From assembly GCA_039881045.1 (NCBI GenBank), contig JAYWVB010000017.1:434001-498000 (forward strand): a stretch of DNA of 64,000 bases, read 5' to 3'. Positions 24,070 to 37,900 of this stretch are shown piece by piece; the stretch's first letter is position 1, and each line of letters begins with the position of its first letter. Below the pieces are notes generated by a model that had not been told where the DNA came from, did not search any database, and worked only from the letters and a program-made list of their open reading frames with translations. Made by a program: the position numbers and the translations under genes. This DNA comes from Chaetomium olivaceum (Eukaryota > Ascomycota > Sordariomycetes > Sordariales > Chaetomiaceae).

Positions 24070-25431
24070 ATGACCATGACCATGACCGATGACCACAGTC
24101 GGCGCCGCTTTGGTCCCCTGAACTTCCACCACATGCCTTCATACTCGAGCCAACCCCATTTCTCGGACCCTTGGTCCTCGTCCTCGCCGACGGGACCGGC
24201 ACCCCAAGCCGGGAACCAACAACATCCCCTCTACACCGGCAACCAGGAAAGCGCTGCTGCTGGCCTGCCTCACCTCAACCTCAGCACCCTTCCCAGACAG
24301 ACACCCACCTCTCAACACTCACAGCACCCCCAACACGGGCAACACTCTGCCACCACAGGAAGCAGTACCTCCTCGATGGCGCCCTACGGCTCCCTTCCGG
24401 TCACAGCCGGCTCGGCCACCAGCGCCCCCATCTCGGGCGTCTACCGGCAGCACGAGATGCTGTCGATGCCTCAAGATGCCTTCAGCTTGAACCGGCTACA
24501 GCAGCCGACGTCGTCCGCTGCCTACGACACCTCAGCCTACACGAGCTCGGCGTCGCCAGTGAACGCCTCGTACCCATCTGCCTCGGCTTCTCCGTACGAG
24601 CAACTCGGCTATGCGCCAGCACAGATGAGGGGGACCTTCGCCATCGGGCAAGAAGACAGCTCCAGGAGATACTCGCAACAGTCAGTAGCCTCTAGCCTGG
24701 CGGATCTGTGCGCCCCAGCCCACGGCGGGGCAGGCGCAGGCGCCTCGGGATGCCCATTATCTGACCGTGATGACAGACCGCTGCAACCGGATGACCGGAG
24801 AAGCTTCCAGGATGCGCTGGAGGCCAGCCACGGGATGCTCTCGATGAGCCAGGACACGCCTCGGAACATTTACGACGTGCGCAACAACAGGGCGCGCGGC
24901 TCGGCGGACTCGTACGGTTTCCCCTCGACACACTCATCAACCTCGAGCATATCGTCTGGGGTTCAGCGGCTATTACGGAGGCTCCGTTGACGGGTCAGTC
25001 AGCGACTACTCTGCGGCCGGGTCCGACATCGAGTCGTTGTCGGGACGGACACTACCCAGGCCCCAAGGTCTCATGTCCAGCCAGCCGCCTGCACCTCAAT
25101 CTATGATGGGGTCATTCAGCTCCAGGGTGTCGTCCAGCGCGCAGAAGAAGCACAAGTGCAAGGTCTGCGACAAGCGCTTCACCAGGCCCAGTTCCTTGCA
25201 AACGCACATGTACAGCCACACGGGAGAGAAACGTAAGCAGCCCCATCCTGTCTGCGATAAAGGGTTGATCAGACGTACTAACTCTCATTCCTCTCAGCCT
25301 TTGGTTGCGAAGTCGATGGCTGTGGCCGCCGGTTTTCGGTAGTATCAAACCTCCGCCGGCACAAGAAGGTCCACAAGAGGGGCGGCGAGACCCCCTCGGA
25401 CACCGGTTCGGAGACACACGAGTCACCGTAA
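24070..25431 (+). CDS. flbC: Two-finger C2H2 transcription factor, FlbC type, one apparent frame break
   Basis: The product is a nuclear DNA-binding regulator. A long Ser/Thr/Pro/Gln-rich N-terminal region (about 350 residues) precedes two classic C2H2 fingers near the C-terminus. Finger 1 is KCKVCDKRFTRPSSLQTH with H-x3-H spacing. After a TGEK linker, finger 2 contains CEVDGCGRRFSVVSNLRRH. This pair resembles the conidiation regulator FlbC of Aspergillus and its relatives. The fingers are certain; the FlbC assignment is probable. The intron is 25233-25297, with a perfect TACTAAC branch site at 25276-25282, splitting the linker codon. The start context is CACC ATG, followed by repeated Met-Thr. 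The frame must drop one base in the G4 run at 24958-24961 (frame 1 to frame 2), after which the product is about 431 residues. Without that, the protein would end at 24990 before the fingers. Confidence 0.8.
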
Positions 25432-26530
25432 AAAGAGCCGCCTTGGTTTCCAAAACAGCCTCGCAGCACGGACCGCTTTCACCTTTGCACGACCTCCTCG
25501 ATAGACTTCACATACAACTTTTTTAATTCCGATTCGATCGCTGCGTGCGCAAACCGACACCCACGACATGACTGACTCCGTCAGCCATCGACCCGTGGGG
25601 AAAACATTCTCTCCTTCAACATGACTTGATAATATCGCCTTTTAATCACATCTTCTCTTGAGGTCTCATGATCGGGCGGAGAGGCATCTCCCAGCGGTCG
25701 ACAGGGGGGGAGATGCCTTGGGTGGATACCCTCATGGATCGGCGTTTGGGGATGATACTTCCTGGGTAGTTGTCCGCAGACGGACAACAAAATATTTCCT
25801 TGGCTTGGATCGACAGGGCACGCCCTCACATTCTGTACTCTCGCTGCATGTCACACTATTTCGTTTTTGTGTCGGCCACCAAAACGGCTTTGGGGGGAGT
25901 TTTTGGTTTTGGTTTTGGTTTTGGGAAAGGCGGGCGGGCGGGCGAAAGGGGGAAAGTGGGGAAGGGGAGGTGTGTGAAATGGGACACTTCCCAACGGCAA
26001 ACCGCAACGCATACGAATTGTTGCCCTGGATGATCGGGTAGATACAGGGGATTTGGCGATGATGAGGAGTTGGGAATTGTACACACGAATGTACACACCT
26101 AGACATATCTACCATACCTACTCTACCCAAGGTTCATCTACCTGCGTAGACTTAGGTCACTTAATCATGTACAGTTAGTACAGTACAATCTTGGCTCACA
26201 TGCATTCCCTCTTTTTTCTTTCTTTCTTTTTTCGTTGGTGATGACAACAACCAAAGCCATGTCAATATCAATGGAAGCTAAGGTACCTATGAAGCCATCA
26301 TGATGCTCGAATCCGTCAATAACCTGCCCACAATTCCAATTTTCCTAAAAACCATCGATAGCTCTTTCCGCTTCTGGCATCTACCTAACAGCACACAGTT
26401 TGAGGAAACGACCTCCGATGACAAGCCAAAACCACGCCACTTCTGCCTTCCGCAATAGTTCGGGATGACACCTTGGCCTTTCCCGACCTCGATGGATCTT
26501 TCCCATCACAAAATCCCATGACAGCACCAC

Positions 26531-26574
26531 CTAAGGTACCTTACCTACCTTACCTACCTTAGGTAGTACCTTAG
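26531..26574. repeat. Interrupted palindrome of ACCTTAGGTA type
   Basis: CTAAGGTAC at 26531-26539 pairs perfectly with GTACCTTAG at 26566-26574. Between them are TTACC/TACCT direct repeats and an ACCTTAGGT palindrome. Related TACCTTAGGTA sequence occurs near 31780. Confidence 0.75.
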
Positions 26575-29500
26575 TCAATCATGAACTCTCATCGCACACA
26601 TGACGCTTCCAGAATGGTCCGACTACCTTATCCACACCTCATCTAGGACTGTTTCAAGACAATTACCTTCCCAATCGCAATCTCGAGCGTCCGAGCAGAC
26701 AATGCAAGGCCATGGTACCAAACCGAGCATGACTGCAGCACCCCGCATGGGGGAGACTCCCGCGCAAAGTATGCAGACATGCAGGCATGGGTCCGCCTCA
26801 AGTGCGACTCGAGGTCCGTGAGAAACAATGGCTGCGTTCAAATGGCTGCTTCCCCGCCGGAGCCGCGTTGGTCGATTCCATCCATCCATCGTAGATCGGC
26901 AACAACTGCCTCTTCTCGCGTGTGTTCCGTTCCCACCCTCCTTGCCAGAGTGGCACTAACCGGCTGGAGTCCCAGGTTGCGATATCACGGGGACAAGGGG
27001 CGTCGTTTACGAATACTCTACTCAGTATGTAGCCGCGGCACTTACATCCAACCGCCAGCTCGGCTCTGCAAGTCCCTGCTGAGGAAAGGGTGGTCTGGTG
27101 GAGACGGCCGACAAGATGGCATGTCACAGACACCACTCACACACACACACCACACAAAAGCCATCGACAGGCATTCTTCGCCAGCGAGACACATCTCCCG
27201 GCTTCGCTCCCCACGCTGAGAAAGCTCGACTTACACGCTCTCCTTTCGTAACTAACCTTTTTCTGGTCAAAAGCGTAGCCCACAAGCAGCTGTCTGGGCG
27301 GAAAAATAAAGACAGGGATGCGGGTGAGGGCACTTGTCGGGCATGCATCCTGCGCGTGCAGAAAAGAGGCAGCAACATTTGGCGACGACTCGTTCGCTCG
27401 GCTCAGTCAGCCCCGGGCTTCCCGCCCCGCCAAAGGGGCTTCACCCGGCTGGAACACCCTCAGGCCCTGTGAAGGGGACCCAGGTGAGCCAGGTGGGTGG
27501 GGGCCCTTCGGAAGGTGTCGCGGGAGGCAAGATGACCGGAAGGGGAAGAGGATCTTCAATCCCCTTGCTGTCTTCCTGGCCGCGGCTTACCCGACAGGAA
27601 TTGTGAACTTCCTCCCCCTCGCCGAGTATCAAACAAGCTCATCCGACCAAACAGATGGAGAAGAACCGGTGGCGGAGTTGATGACGGGGCGACAGCGAAG
27701 TCCTCACTGACCAAACAGGCTTCAGACACATGGTTGTGGAGAAAGACTTCGAGGCGGCTTTTCGACGAGAAAGGCATGTACCTTTCCCAGGACCTTGGCT
27801 GCCCGCTGTTTCATGTGCGCAAATCAGTGCATCTGGCACTAGGGCGATGCTGCTGCCACAGCTCAGATCATTACTCATAGGGGCGATACCCGATGAACAA
27901 GCAACTAGCGGGGGGCGGCAAAGCCGTAAACGCTCTTCTGGAACCTGCTGATCTACCGCAGAATCTCGGCTCCGGTACTCTTTGAGGCCGGGGGACGACG
28001 CGGAGCCGGTGGATGCCGTTGAAGATAGTGGGGGGTTTCACATGTGAACGACACGGAGCCGGGTTGTACACCACGCGTCACCAAGGCGGCCGCCGCTCGT
28101 CTCAACCTCATCTATAACCTGTCGCAAGATCCGCACGGCCGCCTCGGTGGCGACCTCAATGGGATATTGCACGATATTAGGCCCAGCGAGTACTTTCGTA
28201 CCTCTCCTCCCGATCCAACAGGCGGATCCAACATGCGGAGGTGAGAACGAAGCAATCGGCCGGGAGTGGGATCCTCTCGAGACGGGGTCATGCCATCAAA
28301 AAGCCGGGCTTCGGCCAAGGAACATGAGAGGACAGAGGGGCAAGGAGTGCGGTGTGACGGGGCCAGCCACATGAGGCATCCCTATTCGATGCCAGTGACG
28401 CACTTGGGATGCAAAACACCGCACCGGCACCGCGACACGGCCGAATTTTGCTCTTGAGGAACCAATCAGCCAACCAACATACGAGGCATTTCGACACGGC
28501 TAGCTTAGCGAAGACTCCATTCGGGAGATAGGGCCATTTCGGCGTTTAAGACCGAAGCTCGCAACAAAGTTGCCCGGATCCATCCCGCTGCATCAAAATG
28601 TGGACAGCGTGAGCGTGGTTCTTGTCTTGGGCGGCTTGAGGTGGAGCCAACACGACGGCGGGGAGGAATGTGAATGAAAAGAGAAGAGTGTGGTGAGGTG
28701 CTGCTGAACAGCAAGACAGCCAAGGCCATGCCGGCGTGACCAACTTTCTGATGTTGTTTTTCATACGTCACAGTGCACCCCAGCAAGACGTGGAGGTTGG
28801 TTGCAGGTTCTTGAAGGTCCCGCCCGATGACGTCGATGGGCAAAACGACGGCAAGGGCGCCAATTAGGCCTCAAAAGGCCACTCGGTCAGATTGGAAAGG
28901 GCACCACGACACCAGGGCTTACTGTGTACTTTTCCCGCTTCGCGACATTACGAAGTACCGCGGGTTTGGGTGGTATTCTAATCCCTCATTCCCAGGCGAG
29001 ATCTTGGAGGGTGGATGTGTGGATTTGTGGATGTCCTGCAGTCCAGATGGCGACAGCACTCCACAAATCCCATGGTCCAATCAACGGACACAAAAACGGG
29101 AGCATTTGCGATGAAGGATCGTCAGGGTCCTTTTTTTTTTTGCCAATCCACAACTGGAGGGGCTCTGGCTGGGGCTTTCGCGGGGAAGACTCTAGGGCAA
29201 GATTCGCATCTCGCCGCGGCAACAGCTTCGATGCAGCGGAAACAGTGGCCATTTAGCAGCCAGAGCAACCGACCTCCAGCTGACGGAATAAACGTTTCAG
29301 CTTTCTCAGCTCGAGATCTGGGACACAACAAGGCTAGGCCTGACGAGGGGAGGACGGCTTGTGATTATGTCCTTGTCAAGGCTGTCATCCCGCTCGTACT
29401 GAGTAGCCGAGTGGGAGGTTCTCAGTTCACCCCATCCTTCAGTCGAATGTCCAATCGCTATCGGCCGCCCCAACCTCGAGAAATTGGGGGATACCGGGTC

Positions 29501-31449
29501 GTGCTTGGTCCAGTTGCAGCCCGATGAGGGTTCGCCGACCTCCAAACCCCGCAGTCGGCTCCCGCCCAACCAAAGCGAGCAGCAGAGATCTCGATGCGCT
29601 TTCAAGCAACATCATGGCAGCCAACTGAGGCGACAACAGGTCCCCGAGAGGATATCCGATGATATCCACGACGTCACGTACATACATTGCAATGGCGGTG
29701 TGCATCATAAGGCACCGTTCAAGGTGGCCTTTTTGCGATCGAGGGAGGCGAGGACGATGTGCCCCTTCACGCAAGCCCCCATGCGCTTGTTTTTCTCTCA
29801 CAGAGTTCGTGATGGAGCGCGTCGTCGAGATACACTCCACTAGCGCCTGGATGGGATGACGTCATGTGTTGGCCTTGGGGCTCGTCTCCCCTTGTCGGTT
29901 ACCCCCAACCCGCCAAGGCGGTCGACTCTTAACGAACGTTTAGCCAACCGGAGACACACCATGGACCGCACGAGAGCACGGGCTGTTTCGACTGTGATAC
30001 TGTGTACAGTCAAAACGACCTATCGGTAGGGGATGACGAAGTGAGCCCTGTGTGCAGTCCGGTGTACTGTTGTATGGGATCACGACTGTACACAGTAAAC
30101 CTTACTCTGCGTGCCTACCTTGCAACGTGGTCCTCCCAGATGGGCAACAACAAATGAAGTCCCGACAACCCCTTTCCCTCTTGCTTCTTTCTGTAGGGCG
30201 GGATATGGCCTGCCAGTGAGGCGCCAGGGCGGCTGCCGTGGCTTGCTTGGTTACCCCTGGACAGCCCACCGCAACCCTTTTCGCGGCGTCCACTTGAGCC
30301 TCTCGATATCTGCTTCATCTCATTATCCGTGTGTGTCGATTCACGCAACTCGAAGAAGGACCGAGGAAAGACCGTCAGCCGTAGTCGCATCGACGGGTTA
30401 CCACGCGCTGCTTTCCCTGGGATTTAGCCATGTTGGACTGTGGGCAAAATTTGCCAAATATCAGACGGACTTTTGGGGCATTTTCCACATACGAACGGGG
30501 ACCCCGAATGGAAGGGAAAAGAGTGCGACTGGCTGGTCATGCGTGCGACACACAAAGAGAAAAAGAGGGTTCCATTCCATCAGCACCGTTACTTCAGGCC
30601 CCACACACGAACACACGAACCGAGTCCACTGAGGCGCAGCACCCGGGTATGCAGAATCTGAAACAAGCCATGATCTCATCGGACTGGGGGGTTTCTGTGC
30701 GTGAGCATGCAACTGGCATGGTCCAATTTGCGAACTGCTGCGGGATACAAGGACAGGGGCGGGCGGGAATTTGGACGTTCAATTTGTGGTTTTCTGGGGT
30801 GCACTTCCTTCCAGCAGCCGAACCGAAGTCGCCATCCACGGGGCCATGGGGGGGATGGGGATGGGGATGGGGGGGGTGAAGGATGGGAATATGGGGGTTT
30901 GTTGGTTGTGGAATCGGATTTTTGGCTGGTGCTATGCGGACTGGGTGATTTTGATTTTATTTTTTCGAATATATTTCCTGCAGCTCACAGGGCTCTTGCT
31001 GCTGTGCCGTCCCTGACTCCGGGCCCGCCCCGGCCGTGTTCGGGTCGGGCATAAGCTGCCTTGACTGGATACTCCGACACCGTCCGTGACGGCAATTCGC
31101 AAATGCCATCTTTCTTGGGGCTGGCACGGCCCTGGAAACGCCATATTGTGGTCTCACTTATCGAGGACCCTGGATTTTTGGCGTCGAGGTCCTTTGCTCT
31201 GCTCAAAAATCCTCATTTTATTCCATCCCCGCCAAAACACAGCAAGCAACTCACGTCTTCGTTACCGTGTTCGGTACTTCATACATACACAGGAAGAAGT
31301 TACCCTTTAGCTTGCTCTAGACACATGTGTATACGCAAGGGGGCTCCGCTCAAAACCGACCCTGCTCGGTATTCAACCATGTCAAGGGTTGTTGTTTTCC
31401 ATCCACCCTTGCCCAGCATGCCCAGATCCTTTTTTTTTTCCCTTTGTGC

Positions 31450-31477
31450 CTGCTGCTGCTGCTGCTGCTGCTGCTGC
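31450..31477. repeat. CTG triplet repeat
   Basis: Nine perfect CTG units in a non-coding context. Confidence 0.9.
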
Positions 31478-31861
31478 GCGTTCCCCAACAAAAAGTTGCT
31501 CCCACCTCACCTCGCAAAGTAGTGTATCATCCGGGACCTTCACCGAGATCCCCTTATCCCGTCCTGGCCACGAGACCGAACCCGGGGGAGGGGGGGGGGG
31601 GCATGTTCATGTCATAATGGGGTGAAAGTGGGTGGGTATTGGGTGTGTGTGTGGATTGAGGAGAATGCCTGTCTGGATTGGATTGGACTGGGACTGGACT
31701 CGAATTGGACTGGATTCACCTTCCTAAAATTGCTGTGGCGTCGTCGGGACGGTGTGTCTTTCGTACGTACTGTATGTCTACCTTAGGTACTTGGTAGGTA
31801 ATCTGTATACCAACATCAGACATCACGGGCAGATATCAGACATCCGACTTCAACATTTCAG

Positions 31862-31880
31862 ACATACATACATACATACA
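31862..31880. repeat. ACAT tetranucleotide repeat
   Basis: Four to five tandem ACAT units. No gene nearby. Confidence 0.85.
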
Positions 31881-34800
31881 AATCCCTACCCAGCGTGCCA
31901 ACCTCCACTAGAGGCGTGAGCGGTGGTTTGGGAGTGAGACAGCTTAAACTAACTCACTAGTTACAGCAGGGCAACTGGAAAGCAGACACAAAAAAGCCCC
32001 CCCCCCTCCCCTTTTTTTCCATGGCTGCACCGCTGATTCGATGGCTGCTGGCTGAACTAACTAACTAACTCCTGCACCCCTTGCCTGGTCGGTCGGTCCT
32101 TGGGTCGGGAGGCCGGGTCCCTTTCTGTATGTGTGTGTGTGAATGCGGCGGGTTGTGTGAGTGGATGGCGGGGGAGGAAGTGTGTGGGTTATGGTGTGGT
32201 ATGTGCCTGTGCCGTAACCAGAACCAGACAAGCGTTTTTCTGTGTGTCTTTTGTGGTGTGTGGTGTGTGGTGTGTGGTGTGTGTGCATGCAACGCACGTT
32301 ATTAGTTCGCTCACACGCGAGCCGAGCGAGCGAACTGGTCGGCTTTCCCCATTGACGCGCGCTCCATTCCGCTAACTTACTAGCTAGTTGGATACACCGC
32401 TTGTCTCTTTTTTCTTTTTTTTCTTCTTTTTGCATGGGGTGGGGGAGGGGAAAGCCAGGGGAGGGGGGGTGTGTGGAGGAGCGCTAACTACGGGGTGCGG
32501 TGTGTGGGTATGGAGGTATGTGCGTGCAGAGCTGGTGAGTGAGATGGGAATGATGGGGAATGGGGAGGTGGTGTGTGTGGGGGTTTTTTACCGGTTCGGG
32601 ATGCTCTGTCCTGTCTGGTCTTGCTTGTCTCGTCTGGGTGTTTGGGAGCGAGATTGATGAGGGAAGTGAGATGGGATTGCTGCCGGGGCATCAATCTGCC
32701 GGGCGTGGATACCTGGGCTTCTTTTTTTCCCGCTTCGTTGCGCTGGTGGGGACTTGTTGGACTGTTGTTGCGTAGGAGCCGAATGTATGCGACCTCACTC
32801 CTTGGCGTCCTTCCTGTGTTTGTACGTATGTACTCTGTAGTTGTACATACAGTGTTGGATTGGGAGTGTGGGCATGCTCCAACGCAACGAGATGGAGGAT
32901 TCGAGATTCGAACCGATCCGGTGCGGTGATCCGATCCTGGACGGCGCTCCCCCTTCTCAAAAGGGAGGCATGCGACGGTCGGGTTGGTTGGGGTTGGGGT
33001 GACAGGGCGGCGTGTCCGAAGCCGGCGAGGGATCTTTTGTTGTGTGTTAAGTGAACAAGAGAGAGCCAACCGCATCCCATCCCTACACGTGGTCGGTCAC
33101 CCATGTGCCACTGTCACTCTCGCTGTCACTCCTCCCGGGGTGGTCGAAAAGGGGTTGCGGCCGGGAGAGGGAAGGGGAAGGGGTTAGCGTCCCATCCGGG
33201 ACCACGCCGAGGGCTGTGCTTCGGGACGGGGCCTGGAAGGGGCAAATACAGCCAGCACGGGCCGGACAGCGTTTATCCTGCCCCGGTTAGTCCGGGGATA
33301 TGCCGGTTCAATATGGCGTGCAGTGTGCAGTACCGTGTGTGTTTCATCTTATGGGCCTGTTGGGGGTGTCGGGAGCTCGAAGGTTCGAAGGTGAGGACGG
33401 GGAGCGAGGGTCGCAGCTGGGCTCCTGCTGACTTCAGGGGTACGACGCTGATGGAAATTGTCGACCTTGTCAACGTCAACTTCGTGATGGGAATATGCTA
33501 CACTACACCTTACATACCATGCCGCCTTTCTTTCGTCAGCTCGGGCTGAAGTCATTGTGTGACGGTTCCTTCTTACATCTTACACAGGTGGTACTGGGCC
33601 AGTCCTGGTTGGTTGCGGTCCGACTGCTGTCGTACGTGTACTGTTGGGATGCCATGCTGGTTAGAGACACGGTGGGGAGATATGGCGGATGAGTCGTGTT
33701 TCTGCATGATCATTCGAGGCGAGAAGCGTTTGGTGTCACCTTGCGCAAGGTTCGGGTATCGTTTAGCGGTCAGGGGGGTTGAGGTTGAGGGCTGTCTGTC
33801 ACCGGGACTGCGAGTACCGAGCACGCCCGAGTTGGGTTGGATCTCGATCGAATGCGGGAAGGGAAAATTCCCCTACAGGGGACAGCGTTGACTGCAATCT
33901 GTCTTTCGGTCCTTGACAAGAAGGGTGTTGCAAGGTCCAATCCCTCGCCGGCCTTGCCCAGTTGAAGGCTTCACAGTTCACCCCTGAGAGATTCGGAACC
34001 TCGTCATGGTAGGGGAAGAGTCCCGGATCGACTCCGTGGTGCGACGAAAGCCAAGGAGGCATGCAACGTGTCCTTGATGCTGTGCAAGCCTTGCAGGACT
34101 CTCCGGCGTAGTACGACGGATGTGTTGCGATTATTCTCCGAATGTGGCTCAACAAGGCACAGCACTGACGGTGTGGCCGTGTAACTCGAGGTCGTGGCTA
34201 TTGTTAGTTTGTTTACGCGGCTCTGACATTGGTTCTTGCGAATAGTATTTGTCTGACATTGTCCTGCGCGAATGAGAGAGGGTGACCGGCGAAAGAACCA
34301 TGGTTACTTACTGGCGGTTCAGGGGCCCTAACTTGCGTGGCTGAGTGCTCAGCTTGGATTGGAGCTGGACACGTAGATGCAATATGCCCCCGAGCCCCGT
34401 AATGCCGGAAGTCAGACCAGACGTTACCAAAACATTGCTGTCTGCTCAGTACATGGCCTCTGACTGTCTAACCTCCAACGCTGAAGATGGCAGTGTATCC
34501 GTCCTGGACATCATAACACGCGAGCTACGAAGGGGTAATCAGATACCCAACAGGTAAGGAGACATGGTCGAGGGCAGTAGATCAGTAGGATACTCAATCC
34601 CAGTCCCATGTATGCAGATCAGCTCTACCAGTATCAAATCGGGTTGAGTATCTGACATCGACACCAACTTGTCGTTCTTTAAGCAGCATCACGCCCGACC
34701 GTAACGAACAGCAACATCCAGCAGACAAGGCAGCAACTGTACACAGCCAGATTAAGTAAATCAAAACATTAAGACTCCTAGACTATGCAATACCATACAC

Positions 34801-34998
34801 GTTGCACACCATTCGCGTACAAGTAGACACCTATCCAAGCCCAGATACAACCACCAACTCTCACACCAACTAGCGAACAACTCACAGCCCAATGAAAAAG
34901 AAACCATCTCATCTCATATTGCTGTCTGCCTACCCACCCGCCTTACCCTACCAACCGAAGCCAGCCAGCCCCAACGTCCGCTCGCCCCCTCAAAAAGA

Positions 34999-37900
34999 TT
35001 AAAGAACCACCGCCAGCTCCCCCCGATCAATGCCCTCCTCCACCAGGTTGGGATAATACGGCACCATGGCATCAGCCCCCCACACATACGCATCATTATA
35101 CAGCCTCCAGTAGGGCGTGCGCACCTTCCTCGCCGGATGGAACAGCCCCGCCCAGACATAGTTCAGGACGAGGCCGGGGCCGACGGCCATGCGAACGGCC
35201 TCGATAGCCTCAACGATGCGGTCAATGACGTGGGGGCTGGTCTCGAACAGGTTGGGATACAACAAGTTGAGCAAGTGGACCATGGCGTCCTCGCAGCCGA
35301 GGCCGACGACGCCCAGGGCGATGTGCTTGACGACGCTGGCGGCCGTCTGGCGATGGACCTGGTCGCGGTCGATGAGGGCGTCCTCGAGTAGAGGGGTCAC
35401 GGCGTAGACGTAGTCCTTGGCCATCTCGCCGATGTACTCGAACAAGAAGGAGAGCGACTTGAGCACGCCGTTTTGCACGTTGAGTTCTGGTACGCGGTAC
35501 TCGTTCATCAGGGCAGGCAGGACGGTGAAAGGCGCGCAGGTCTCGGCGACGATGCCGATGGCGACGGCGGTGTTGACGCGGGACTGGCGTTCCTGTACGC
35601 GCAGGTTGTTGAGCAGGGTGGCAAGCACGTCCTGGGGGCCGATGGCTTTGGCGATGAAACCGAAGGTGTTGTTGGCGGCGCGGCGGATGCCCTTCTTGTG
35701 CGCCTTCAGCATGTCGAGCAGCTCGAAGCAGATACGCATCCATTCGCGCGCGTTAACGCTCTCCGGGCCGCGGTCAGCAATACGGCCGACCAGGTCAATG
35801 GTGTTCTCCTGGACCTTTTCGTGACGGTTGCGGAGAATAGGGGTGAGTCGGGGGAGGAGGTCTTTGATGGGTGGCTGCATCTGGCTGATACCGACGACGG
35901 TGACGATAGAGCGGAGCGCGCCGAGGATGGAGCCGAGCACTTCCGGGTATTCTTCACCGAGATATTCATAGAGGACGATGCCTAGTTTGCCCATGAGGGC
36001 GTCCTCGCCACACTGCTTCATGACCATAGCAATGCGCGAGACGAGGTCGGCTGCTTGTTGGCGGACCGTAGCTGACTTGTTGTTGAGACGCCAGAGTACT
36101 GTGCTGACAATTTGAGGGAGGTATGGCTTGCAGCGTGTGCCGAGGGCGTTGACCACCGAGCCGAAACCGTTAAGCATGACGATGTCTTCGACGCTCTGTT
36201 CCTGGAACGCATGTAGGATACCGTCGATAAGCCGCTCCTCCAAGCGCTCACCGATGTCAGCCGCGCCGAGAGAAGCCACTACTTTTTCGACCGTCTCGAC
36301 CGTCATCTTGCGGTATGCTTCGCTCTCGTCCTTCAGGTTGGCTACCACCCTCTCAAGGATCTCGCTGACGCCGACCTTTTGGCCGATGTCGACTGTGGTC
36401 TCGACCACTTGCCTGTAGTTGCGCTTGTCGAGGGCCATGCGGCGCACCCAGAAGCTCTTGAAGAACTCGTCCAGGACGTGCTCTTTTAGGTAACCAGCCG
36501 TGACTCCATCGGTGGCGGCGCACTGCGAGACGACCTTCAAGACGACCTTCTTCATCTCTTCATCAGGCGATGCGAACTCGCGGAGGAGAATCTCCATGAT
36601 TTGGCTAGTGTAGTAGTTTGCGTAATCCTCGTCCATCAATGGGATGATGTAGCCAACCGCCTTCAGGAAGCCCGCTAGGCCCTTGCCTCGCTGCTTCCTA
36701 GCGCCGGTCCATAGGGGGTTGAGGATATCGTCGAAACTTTCAATACCGTACGGGTTCGACGCCTCGGCCAGCGCAGCAATGGCCAAACTGGTCACCGTCC
36801 GTACCTTGGTTTGCTCGTCGTTCAAGTTGGGGCCGATGCAGTCGACGAGCTGCTTTAGGTGAGGTAGCACTGCGCAGCCCATCAGAATGGGTATTTGCTG
36901 CACAATCTTGACACCGGTGTGACGTGCCTGCCACGACTTTTTACTACGGCAGACGGCCCTAAGGAAAGGGAGGAGAGCGGGGATGCCGAGTGCAGAGGCG
37001 ACGACGGCGAATGCTCGGGCGGTGGTGTTCCTGACGTATTCATCTACGTGGTCGATATCCGGACGCATGACGCTGATCATGGTCGCGAGACCCGCAGCCT
37101 TGGCGAGGTTGGAGATAATTTCACGACCCTCGACCCGAGCATAGTAGTCCTGGTCAATGAGCAGTGGCTCGATGACGACTAGGATCTTATGCACATACGG
37201 CCGGACCATGTCGTCCAGCTTGTACAGGATGCGGTCGATGACCTTGACGAGCAGATGGCGCTCCTGGTCCTCGAGCGTCTTCTCCGAGCAGCGGGAGGAT
37301 CTGGTTGAATAATGGCCCGGCGCCAAAGTTGCGTGCGTTATCTGTGAGTTGTCTGAGCGCAGTCTTCCTCATCGGAGGAGTACCATTCTTGACCTTCAAC
37401 AGAAGACGCATGATCTTCCTCTCCTTGAGCTCATCAACACTGAGATCATCCTCGTTCGACCCATCCGTCAGCTTGCCAAAGTAGGTCATGTCCTCAGGCT
37501 TAAAGAACTGCAGATCGCCCACACCGGGGATCTCCTTGGGCATCTGCTGACCTGTGACGCGTCCGCTGGTTGGATCCTGCATCATGAACCCCGTTGCCGG
37601 CGTCGGTGCCGATACCAGCTTGTGTGCGGGAGCCCGTACTGGTGCATAGCCCGGTGGGGGCTCAAGAACCTTGTAACCCTCGTCGGGGCCCGGAAGCATC
37701 GCGTCGAGCTCTTCGTCGCTGAGCGGCATGTATCGACTCGACGCATCTGTGCCAAAAGCAGTGGGCAACACAGCCCCTTGGGAGGGGTGCATTGGGTAGC
37801 CAGGCCGACGTTGCCGATGGTGTGGCAGATGGAGCCTGGTCCCACCTGGACCTCTTCTTCGGTTCCGCTCCTGGTTCGGCTCCGATGGCTGGACAGAAGG

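Larger units (their letters stand above)
25432..34998. other. Gene-poor region between C2H2 factor and SF3B1
   Basis: About 9.6 kb without a recognisable gene. It includes the 3' flank of the C2H2 gene, a TTTTGG-rich tract (25898-25925), palindromic ACCTTAGGTA-type sequence (26531-26574), a (CTG)9 tract near 31450, ACAT repeats near 31862 and a TG-rich tract near 32255. Open frames of 100-170 codons occur on both strands, but none has a domain, consistent splice sites or codon bias that I can support. Confidence 0.45.

Noticed and set aside
32880..32910. B-box-like GGTTCGAATC on the minus strand
   Set aside because: No A box or cloverleaf in the surrounding bases.
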